DNA from: Anaerolineae bacterium
GTDB lineage: Bacteria > Chloroflexota > Anaerolineae > Aggregatilineales > Phototrophicaceae
Assembly: GCA_022842885.1 (NCBI GenBank)
Contig: JALHOR010000029.1
Span: 1-53,379, forward strand
Reading direction: 5' to 3'
Length of the DNA: 53,379 nucleotides
Below the pieces are notes generated by a model that saw only the letters and a list, made by a program, of their open reading frames with translations, was not told the origin of the DNA and searched no databases. Positions 35,745-42,459 of this stretch are shown here, piece by piece. The translations under genes and the position numbers were made by a program. The number at the start of each line of letters is the position of its first letter. Position 1 is the first letter of the stretch.

Positions 35745-38666
35745 ATGACTGACCTGTTTATCTCGTATTCGCGCAAAGACCAACAATTTGTCCGTAAGTT
35801 GCACGCTATCATCGAAGAAGGCGGGCGCGATGCTTGGGTAGATTGGGAAAATATCCCGTTAACAGCCGAATGGCTGCAAGAAATTTATGAAGGTATTGAA
35901 GCCTCCAATGCCTTTATTTACGTCATCAGCCCGGATTCAGTTCGGTCTGAGGTATGCAGTTTGGAATTGGCACATGCGCTCGCGCATAACAAGCGCCTGA
36001 TTCCCCTTTTGCGCCGTGAATTGGTCGAAGATGCCGATAAATATGCGCTTGATTCGCATGTTTCATCCCACAACTGGATTTTCTTCCGGGAACAAGATGA
36101 TTTTGATAAATCAGTGCTGGCGCTGACAGAAGCACTCGATACCGATTTAGATTATTTGCGTGTTCACACCCGGCTCTTAGTACGGGCAATGGAGTGGAAC
36201 GATAAAGAGCGTGATGCCAGTTTGGTCTTGCGTGGGCGCGATCTGGTGGAGGCGGTGCAATGGCTCGATAAAAGTGCCGATAAAGATCCACAGCCCACAG
36301 AACTGCATCGGGATTATATCGCTGCCAGCCAACGGGCGGCAGCCGGGCGGCGGCGGGTTGTCGCGCTAACGGCAATTTATGGGTTAGTGGTTTTTGTGTT
36401 GGCAGTTTTCGCCTTTTGGCAAGCAGTGACAGCCGAAACACGGCGGCAAGAAGCCGAAGAACAAAAAGAAATTGCCCAAGATAACGCAGCGACTGCGACC
36501 ATTGCCCAAGGTGAAGCGCAGATACAAGCCGCAACCGCGATTGCTGCCCAATCAACGGCGGTGTTTAATGGCGCACAAGCCCAAAGTTTGGCGCTGGCAG
36601 GTAGCTCGCGTGAATTGTTATATCGGGATGCCAATGCCCCACTCGCTATTGTACTGGCATTAGCCTCCGTAGATACCGAACAACCATCGCCATTGGCACA
36701 AAGTTCATTGGCGCAAGCTGCTTATTTTCCGGGAACGCGGTATGTTATTGAAGGCGCTTCCGCTAATTTTCCCACACCACGTTTGGCAGTTAATTCAGCC
36801 GGTACATTGGCATTAGGGGTTTCTGCCGAGAATCAATTGGTCATTTGGAATCTTGATACTTTTGAGATTGTGCATGGTTTTTCCGAAGAAAAAGAAGAAT
36901 TCATTAGTGCCGTCGCATTCAGCCCCGATGGTGAACAAGTTGCCGTAGGCTATGATAATGGCACACTGATTGCTTATGATGCCACCACTTATGAAAAACA
37001 GTGGGAAGTTGCACTAAGCGATGGTGCTTTGCCCCGGTTGGTTTATACCCCCGATAATCAGTCGTTGCTCACTTCTTTTTGCAATGATGATTGCAGCCAA
37101 CATTTTGTAGGTGTGATTAATACCGACAATGGCGAAGTCACCCGCACTTTTGATAAACATCTCACAAGCATTTTTGCGATTGCTATCAGCCCCGATGGGC
37201 AGCAAATTTTAACAGGCGATGATGATGGTGCGGTTTACGTGTGGGAGACTAACACAGGCGCCGAAATTGGCACATTTAACCTAGAAGCAGGTCAGGTGGC
37301 GGCGGCGGCATTTATGCCTTCTGGTCAGCAGGCACTCATTGGGTATGGCGATTTTTCATTACGCTTGGTGGATTTCACTGATTTCGCGGCGTTACAGCAA
37401 ATTTACCAACTTCAGGGGCATACCAATATCATTTGGGATATTGCCATTACCGCCAACGGCAAACAAGCCGTCTCCGGTTCTTATGATAATTCGCTGATTT
37501 TGTGGAATTTGGAAACTGGCGATACGTTGCAACGCTTTCGTGGGCATGGCAATCTGATTTACAGCGTCGCGTTGGTCGGTCAGCGCAGGATGTTATCAGG
37601 GTCGTTGGATGGCACACTCCGGTTATGGGATATCGTGAGTGGTGCTGAACAAAATCGCTTTGAAGGACATACGCGCACGGTGCAATCGCTTATTGCCTAT
37701 CAAACCCCTAACAACGAATATCGGTTGGCGACCGCTGCCCGCGATGGCGCCATCATCATTTGGGATGTGGCAACCGGCGCAGAAATCCAGCGGTTACAGA
37801 GCGATGCTGGCGCTGTGTGGGGTCTGGATATTCATGAGGAAAAAGGCTTGTTGATTTCGGCACATCGCGTTAGTGCCACCGATGGTCGTGTGTTGTTGTG
37901 GGATTTGAACACCGGGCAAGAAATTCGCCGTTATGATAGCGGGGTCGGTTTCTTGACAGCATCGTTTAACAGCGATGCCACTATCGCAGCAATTGCGGGC
38001 GAACCCGGCGTAGAATCCTCACCCATTTTGTTGTGGGATACCATGACTGGCGACATTGTGCGCGAATTGGTGGGGCATGAAACCCGTGTGTGGTCGGTCA
38101 AATTCAGCCCAGATAATCAACAAATAGCCTCTGCCGACGTTGATTCGCATGTGTGGTTATGGGATGTAGTCAGCGGCGAAGTTGACCACGAACTCATCGG
38201 GCATGAAGGTGTGATTTATACTGTTGCTTATAGCCCAGATGGCACAAAATTACTTTCTGGCTCTGGTGATAGAACCTTGCGTTTGTGGGATACCGCTACG
38301 GGTGATATTCTCCAAATTGTGACGGGGCATCAAGATGAGGTCAAACGGGTTGTGTTTGATTCTACCGGAACAATTGCCCTATCCGGTTCAGATGACCGCA
38401 GTGTGCGCTTATGGAATCTGGAGACGGGTGCGGAAATCCAACGCTTTGAAGGGCATACCAGCGATGTTTGGACTGCTGTGTATCACCCCGATGGCAAAAG
38501 CATCTTCTCTGGCAGCGCCGATACCACTATTCGGCATTGGCAAGTGCTGTCACTGGAAGAATTGCTCGTGTGGACACGCGAAAATCGTTACATTCCCATC
38601 TTATCGGATGCTCAATGTACGCTCTATCAGCTAGAAGATTGGTGCCAAACCGTAAATAATCCGTAA
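35745..38666 (+). CDS. TIR domain - transmembrane - WD40 (14-blade) protein
   Basis: This 973-residue protein begins with a TIR_2 domain (1 to about 135): DLFISYSRKD, WVDWENIPLTAEW, FIYVISPDSVRSEVCSLELAHAL. Glu74 in the CSLE motif is where catalytic TIR NADases carry their Glu. A helical region (LVRAMEWNDKERDASLVLRGRDL) often found between effector and WD40 parts in nSTAND-type proteins follows, but no NTPase is present. One membrane helix (about 207-228) is followed by an Ala/Gln/Glu-rich coiled coil (about 230-285) and about 14 WD40 repeats (from about 340), enough for two seven-blade propellers. ATG 35745 has AGGCGGAG upstream and is preferred over TTG 35715. The family senses ligands or partners and signals through TIR. 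What this one senses is unknown. Peptide and export genes follow. Confidence 0.9.
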   Translation: MTDLFISYSRKDQQFVRKLHAIIEEGGRDAWVDWENIPLTAEWLQEIYEGIEASNAFIYVISPDSVRSEVCSLELAHALAHNKRLIPLLRRELVEDADKYALDSHVSSHNWIFFREQDDFDKSVLALTEALDTDLDYLRVHTRLLVRAMEWNDKERDASLVLRGRDLVEAVQWLDKSADKDPQPTELHRDYIAASQRAAAGRRRVVALTAIYGLVVFVLAVFAFWQAVTAETRRQEAEEQKEIAQDNAATATIAQGEAQIQAATAIAAQSTAVFNGAQAQSLALAGSSRELLYRDANAPLAIVLALASVDTEQPSPLAQSSLAQAAYFPGTRYVIEGASANFPTPRLAVNSAGTLALGVSAENQLVIWNLDTFEIVHGFSEEKEEFISAVAFSPDGEQVAVGYDNGTLIAYDATTYEKQWEVALSDGALPRLVYTPDNQSLLTSFCNDDCSQHFVGVINTDNGEVTRTFDKHLTSIFAIAISPDGQQILTGDDDGAVYVWETNTGAEIGTFNLEAGQVAAAAFMPSGQQALIGYGDFSLRLVDFTDFAALQQIYQLQGHTNIIWDIAITANGKQAVSGSYDNSLILWNLETGDTLQRFRGHGNLIYSVALVGQRRMLSGSLDGTLRLWDIVSGAEQNRFEGHTRTVQSLIAYQTPNNEYRLATAARDGAIIIWDVATGAEIQRLQSDAGAVWGLDIHEEKGLLISAHRVSATDGRVLLWDLNTGQEIRRYDSGVGFLTASFNSDATIAAIAGEPGVESSPILLWDTMTGDIVRELVGHETRVWSVKFSPDNQQIASADVDSHVWLWDVVSGEVDHELIGHEGVIYTVAYSPDGTKLLSGSGDRTLRLWDTATGDILQIVTGHQDEVKRVVFDSTGTIALSGSDDRSVRLWNLETGAEIQRFEGHTSDVWTAVYHPDGKSIFSGSADTTIRHWQVLSLEELLVWTRENRYIPILSDAQCTLYQLEDWCQTVNNP

Positions 38667-38683
38667 GGTTTTGTCGGAATTGC

Positions 38684-38713
38684 TTGTGTTAAAAAGTAAA
38701 ATCCGATTATACT
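38684..38713 (+). promoter_or_regulatory. Promoter of the first peptide gene
   Basis: TTGTGT (38684-38689) and TATACT (38708-38713) are 18 bp apart, 44 bases upstream of the ATG. The same spacing and -10 are kept in the second copy. Confidence 0.6.
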
Positions 38714-38757
38714 CATGATAGAAATTAATGTCCGCTATCACTGGATGGAGACAAAAT

Positions 38758-38859
38758 ATGTTGGATTGGACGATGTTGATTGACCCCGATAATGAATTGG
38801 ACGATGAAGAATTAGACGATATAGCAGGTGGCGGTCAACCCCCGCCCGGCGATGACTAA
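38758..38859 (+). CDS. Double-glycine leader peptide precursor 1 (33 residues)
   Basis: The predicted peptide is acidic: MLDWTMLIDPDNE, then LDDEELDDIAGG, then GQPPPGDD. The segment L-(D/S)-(D/E)-E-E-L-x-x-(I/V)-A-G-G is the classic C-terminal part of Nif11/NHLP-type and double-glycine leaders cut by C39 peptidases. The leader would be 25 residues and the released tail only 8. GGAG lies 7 bases before the ATG, and a promoter precedes it. The tail has no Cys, Ser or Thr, so lanthionine or azole chemistry is not expected. The exporter lies downstream. It may be a secreted signal or a RiPP of unknown type. It is too short for automatic gene calling. Confidence 0.8.
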   Translation: MLDWTMLIDPDNELDDEELDDIAGGGQPPPGDD

Positions 38860-38921
38860 ACATTTCGTTTTGAATATGGGTACCAAACCGTAAATAATCC
38901 GTAAGGTTTCGTCAGAATTGC

Positions 38922-38951
38922 TTGCATAAAAAGACAAAATCCGATTATACT
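38922..38951 (+). promoter_or_regulatory. Promoter of the second peptide gene
   Basis: TTGCAT (38922-38927) and TATACT (38946-38951) are 18 bp apart. The -35 is closer to consensus than in copy 1. The elements stayed intact although the surrounding bases drifted. Confidence 0.6.
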
Positions 38952-38996
38952 CATGATAGAAATCAATGTCCGTTATCATTGGATGGAGACAAAAAT

Positions 38997-39098
38997 ATGT
39001 TGGACTGGACGCTGTTGATTGACCCCGATGATGAATTAAGCGATGAAGAATTAGATGATGTGGCGGGTGGCGGTCAACCCAAACCCGGCGACGAATAA
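38997..39098 (+). CDS. Double-glycine leader peptide precursor 2 (33 residues)
   Basis: This is the paralogue of the gene at 38758. It reads MLDWTLLIDPDDE, then LSDEELDDVAGG, then GQPKPGDE. LSDEELDDVAGG is an even closer match to the common leader consensus. Substitutions between the copies are mostly synonymous or conservative (Asp/Asn, Ile/Val, Asp/Glu), and the only marked change is Pro to Lys in the tail, so both look under selection. GGAG lies 8 bases before the ATG. A strong terminator follows 22 bases after the stop. Confidence 0.82.
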   Translation: MLDWTLLIDPDDELSDEELDDVAGGGQPKPGDE

Positions 39099-39120
39099 AA
39101 ATTAACATTGAATCATAACG

Positions 39121-39152
39121 AACAGGTCTGGCAACAGACCTGTTTTATTTTA
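39121..39152 (+). terminator. Strong terminator after the peptide genes
   Basis: AACAGGTCTG (39121-39130), loop GCAA and CAGACCTGTT (39135-39144) form a perfect 10-bp stem-tetraloop followed by TTATTTTA. It separates the peptide transcript from the export operon, allowing peptide mRNA to be far more abundant. Confidence 0.88.
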
Positions 39153-39177
39153 CAATTCCAATACTGAAAAAACATTT

Positions 39178-39205
39178 TTGCATATTTCACTCCTCACACG
39201 ATAAT
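39178..39205 (+). promoter_or_regulatory. Candidate promoter of the export operon
   Basis: TTGCAT (39178-39183) and GATAAT (39200-39205) are 16 bp apart, 45 bases upstream of the ATG at 39251. The -35 is identical to that of the second peptide gene. Confidence 0.45.
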
Positions 39206-39250
39206 ATATACCATAGACAACCAATACACTTATTCAGGAATAACCACTGA

Positions 39251-40090
39251 ATGCAGCGACAACAACGATTATTTCGCCGGACGGCACTAGAACGCTTGTC
39301 ATCGCCCGAACAACTTGATTTGTTGATGCAAGTGACTTCGCCGCGTGCATGGGTGACGCTGTTGGGTTTAGTCTTGATTCTGAGCGCATTAGCCGTCTGG
39401 GGTTTTGTGGGCAGTATTCCCACGGTAGTCACAGGCGAAGCAATTTTGCTAACGGGCGGTGCCAGCATTACCAGCGTAGCAGCACCCGTGACGGGACTGT
39501 TGACGGATATTTATGTGAATGTCAAAGATCCGGTGGTGTTGAATCAAGTCATTGCCCGCATTCGGCAAAATGATGGCATTAGCCTGCCGATTGTCAGTCC
39601 AGTATCGGGGCGCGTCATTGAAATTTTAGCGTCTTCCGGCGATTTCCTGAGTCAAGGTGAAACCCTGCTGTCTATCGAACCCAGTGGCAATGATACCGAT
39701 TTGCAAGCGATTATTTATCTCTCGGCGACAGATGGCAAAAAAGTCGCGCCGGGGATGCAAGTGCAAATTGTTCCGGCAACAGTCCGCGCTGAGGAAGTCG
39801 GGGTGATGTTGGCGTGGATTGTCTCGGTAGATGAATTCCCGGAAAGTACCCGCAGCATGAATCAAATATTGCAAAATCAAGATTTAACCGATTATTTTTT
39901 TAATGCTACCGAAGGCGCTCCGATTGAAGTCCGGGCTGATTTAATCCCGGCACGCAATACCCCGACGGGCTACAAGTGGACAACGCCCCTAGGACCTGAT
40001 ACAGAAATTCGCAGCGCCACATTGGCGCAAGCCACTATCATTATCCGTGAACAAGCGCCTATTAATCTGATATTGGGCGGCAACGAATAG
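39251..40090 (+). CDS. NHLM-type export system membrane-fusion (HlyD-like) protein
   Basis: This 279-residue protein has a cytoplasmic N-terminus (FRRTALERLSSPEQLDLLMQV, a typical start for this group) and one membrane helix (about 35-55, WVTLLGLVLILSALAVWGFVG). A HlyD/biotinyl-lipoyl-like periplasmic domain follows (ITSVAAPVTGLLTDIYVNVKDPV, SPVSGRVIEILASSGDFLSQGETL). It lacks the long coiled coil of full HlyD, as is usual in the NHLM bacteriocin secretion family. It would bridge the ABC exporters to the cell envelope. ATG 39251 has AGGAA upstream. The peptidase-ABC gene follows after 5 bases. Confidence 0.85.
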   Translation: MQRQQRLFRRTALERLSSPEQLDLLMQVTSPRAWVTLLGLVLILSALAVWGFVGSIPTVVTGEAILLTGGASITSVAAPVTGLLTDIYVNVKDPVVLNQVIARIRQNDGISLPIVSPVSGRVIEILASSGDFLSQGETLLSIEPSGNDTDLQAIIYLSATDGKKVAPGMQVQIVPATVRAEEVGVMLAWIVSVDEFPESTRSMNQILQNQDLTDYFFNATEGAPIEVRADLIPARNTPTGYKWTTPLGPDTEIRSATLAQATIIIREQAPINLILGGNE

Positions 40091-40095
40091 GGCAG

Positions 40096-42441
40096 ATGCC
40101 AGCAATGGAGAATACAATCCCACCTCAATCGCCCTCACCGCCCGTTAGTGCGCTAAAAAAGACGCGCCGCACACGCACGCCAACTGTGCTACAAATGGAG
40201 GCTGTCGAATGTGGTGCAGCGTCATTAGCCATGATTTTAGGGTATCATGGGCGTTATGTTCCACTGGAAGAACTGCGCTCGGCGTGTGGCGTTTCCCGCG
40301 ATGGCGTCAAAGCCAGTAATTTGGTGCAAGTGGCGCGGATGTACGGCATTAATGCCAAAGGGTATCGCAAAGAAGTTGCTGCCCTACCCGATTTACCGTT
40401 GCCGATGATTGTTTTCTGGAATTTTAATCATTTTTTAGTGGTCGAAGGTTTCCAGAAAGATACTGTTTTTATCAACGACCCGGCATCGGGCCCGCGCAAA
40501 GTCTCATTAGAAGAATTCGATACAGCCTTTACTGGGGTTGTGCTAACCTTTGAACCAAGCGAAGCCTTTCAACGTGCCGGGCATCGCCCTGATTTGATAC
40601 GCTCTTTGAGTGCGCGTTTGCGCCATTCGCGCATTGCACTCATTTATGTCATTTTGGTCAGTTTGGCATTGGTGATTCCGGGCTTATTGGTACCGGCATT
40701 TACCCGCATTTTCGTAGATTATGTTTTGGTCACTGGGCAAGACTGGTTGCCCGGACTGCTGTTGGCGATGGGGCTAACTGCCGTGATTCGCGCTGTCCTA
40801 ACGTGGTTGCAGCAACATTATCTTCTGCGCTTAGAAACGCGCCTCGCCCTGTCTACTTCCAGCGCCTTCATGTGGCATGTGTTAAGTTTGCCGATTGAAT
40901 TTTTCTTGCAGCGGTTTCATGGGGAAATTAGCTCGCGGGTACGCATTAATGACCGCGTGGCGCAGTTGCTCTCTGGTGAATTAGCCACCGCCGTTTTAAA
41001 CCTGATTCTCGTTTTCTTCTATGCCGCGTTATTGTTCGTCTACGATGAACTGCTAACGCTTATCGGCATTTCAATCGCATTGGTCAATATTCTCGTGCTG
41101 CGCTATATCGCCCGCCAACGTACCGATGCTAACCTGCGTTTGTTGCAAGAACGCGGCAAATTAGTCGGTGCCGCCATGAGTGGGTTACAAACTATCGAGA
41201 CCATTAAAGCTACTGGTGCCGAAGGCGATTTGTTCACCAAACTCACCGGGTATCACACCAAAGCACTCCGCGCTGAACAGCAGTTCAAACTCTTATCTCA
41301 AGTGCTATCGGTCATTCCGGTGTTTTTGACGGGCATCAACACCATTGTTATTTTGTATGTGGGCAGCCTCAGCGTCATGAATGGCGAATTAACCATCGGC
41401 GAATTGATTGCCTTCCAAAGTTTGATGCTGAGTTTTATCTTGCCGTTTAACGAGATTGTCAATTTGGGCGGGCGTTTTCAAGAAGCCGCTGGTGATATGA
41501 GTCGGTTGGATGATGTCTTGCGTTATCAGGTGGATACGCGCTTTGAAAAACCGGCATCTGTAATGAATGCCGACACACAAACGATGCCTTTATGGAAACT
41601 AGCTGAACCTGACCAGCACCTGCCAGAAATGACACAAACCTTAGATTTGCTGCCCGTCGCCCCGACGATGAGCAAGCTCTCTGGGCGTGTGGAAATTCGT
41701 AATCTCACGTTTGGCTATAATCGTCTTTCGCCACCCCTCATTGAAGATTTTAATTTGTCGCTGGCACCGGGCGCACGAGTGGCGTTTGTGGGGGGTTCTG
41801 GCAGTGGCAAATCCACATTGGCAAAGCTGATTGCGGGCTTATACGATGTTTGGGAAGGCGAAATTTTGTTTGATGGCAAAGCGCGTGCCATGCTTCCCCG
41901 CCAGCTTATCACCAATTCATTGGCGATGGTTGACCAAGAATTATTCATGTTTGAAGGCAGCGTCCGCGATAATATTACCATGTGGGATAGAACTGTCCCT
42001 GAAAACGATATTATTCAAGCGGCAAAAGACGCGGCTATTCATACGGATATTGTGGAGCGTTCCGGCAGTTACGAAAGCCGCATCGCTGAAGGGGGGCGTA
42101 ATTTTAGCGGTGGGCAGCTACAACGCATGGAAATTGCGCGGGCATTGGTTGGCAATCCCTCTATTTTGATTATGGATGAAGCCACCAGCGCCCTTGACCC
42201 CGTAACTGAAAAAGCTATTGATGATAATTTGCGGCGGCGGGGGTGTACTTGCATCATTGTTGCCCATCGCCTCAGTACCATCCGCGATTGCGACGAAATT
42301 ATCGTGCTAGATAGAGGACAAGTGGCAGAACGCGGTACGCATGACGAGCTAAAGATACGCCAAGGCATCTATGCCGATTTGATTGCCACAGAAGCCGTTG
42401 CCGACGAAAAATCGAAATCTTATATGGAATTTTTGTTTTAA
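40096..42441 (+). CDS. NHLM-type peptidase C39 / ABC exporter (ABC1)
   Basis: This 781-residue exporter cuts double-glycine leaders and transports the released peptide. It has a C39 peptidase domain (about 28-155) with catalytic Cys39 in VECGAASLAM, His in FNHFLVVEGF and Asp in INDPASG. Six membrane helices (about 175-460) and an ABC ATPase follow, with Walker A GGSGSGKST (about 566), signature FSGGQLQR, Walker B ILIMDEATSALD and H-loop VAHRLST. All catalytic residues are present. The layout matches the NHLM_micro_ABC1 family. The two peptides just upstream carry the matching GG site and are the obvious substrates. Confidence 0.93.
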   Translation: MPAMENTIPPQSPSPPVSALKKTRRTRTPTVLQMEAVECGAASLAMILGYHGRYVPLEELRSACGVSRDGVKASNLVQVARMYGINAKGYRKEVAALPDLPLPMIVFWNFNHFLVVEGFQKDTVFINDPASGPRKVSLEEFDTAFTGVVLTFEPSEAFQRAGHRPDLIRSLSARLRHSRIALIYVILVSLALVIPGLLVPAFTRIFVDYVLVTGQDWLPGLLLAMGLTAVIRAVLTWLQQHYLLRLETRLALSTSSAFMWHVLSLPIEFFLQRFHGEISSRVRINDRVAQLLSGELATAVLNLILVFFYAALLFVYDELLTLIGISIALVNILVLRYIARQRTDANLRLLQERGKLVGAAMSGLQTIETIKATGAEGDLFTKLTGYHTKALRAEQQFKLLSQVLSVIPVFLTGINTIVILYVGSLSVMNGELTIGELIAFQSLMLSFILPFNEIVNLGGRFQEAAGDMSRLDDVLRYQVDTRFEKPASVMNADTQTMPLWKLAEPDQHLPEMTQTLDLLPVAPTMSKLSGRVEIRNLTFGYNRLSPPLIEDFNLSLAPGARVAFVGGSGSGKSTLAKLIAGLYDVWEGEILFDGKARAMLPRQLITNSLAMVDQELFMFEGSVRDNITMWDRTVPENDIIQAAKDAAIHTDIVERSGSYESRIAEGGRNFSGGQLQRMEIARALVGNPSILIMDEATSALDPVTEKAIDDNLRRRGCTCIIVAHRLSTIRDCDEIIVLDRGQVAERGTHDELKIRQGIYADLIATEAVADEKSKSYMEFLF

Positions 42442-42459
42442 CGGGTAGGAGTAGCGGGA

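Larger units (their letters stand above)
38640..39117 (+). repeat. Tandem duplication, 239-bp unit, carrying the peptide gene and its promoter
   Basis: Two direct copies (about 38640-38878 and 38879-39117) align over their whole length with scattered substitutions. Each contains the sequence CCAAACCGTAAATAATCCG, a promoter, a ribosome site, a 33-codon gene and a short tail. In copy 1 that first sequence is the end of the TIR gene (QTVNNP-stop). In copy 2 it is a relic of the same codons, now downstream of the first peptide gene. The unit therefore took in the 3' end of the TIR gene when it duplicated. Confidence 0.88.

Noticed and set aside
35926..36555. 209-codon minus-strand frame inside the TIR gene
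   Set aside because: It is antisense to the TIR/helical region, which is clearly coding. It has no motif or ribosome site.
35745..38666. Repeats within the TIR gene as DNA repeats
   Set aside because: They are the WD40 protein repeats and too diverged at DNA level to be called separate repeat features.
38640..39117. CRISPR or short tandem repeat array
   Set aside because: There are only two copies of a 239-bp unit, each containing a coding frame and a promoter. This is a gene duplication.
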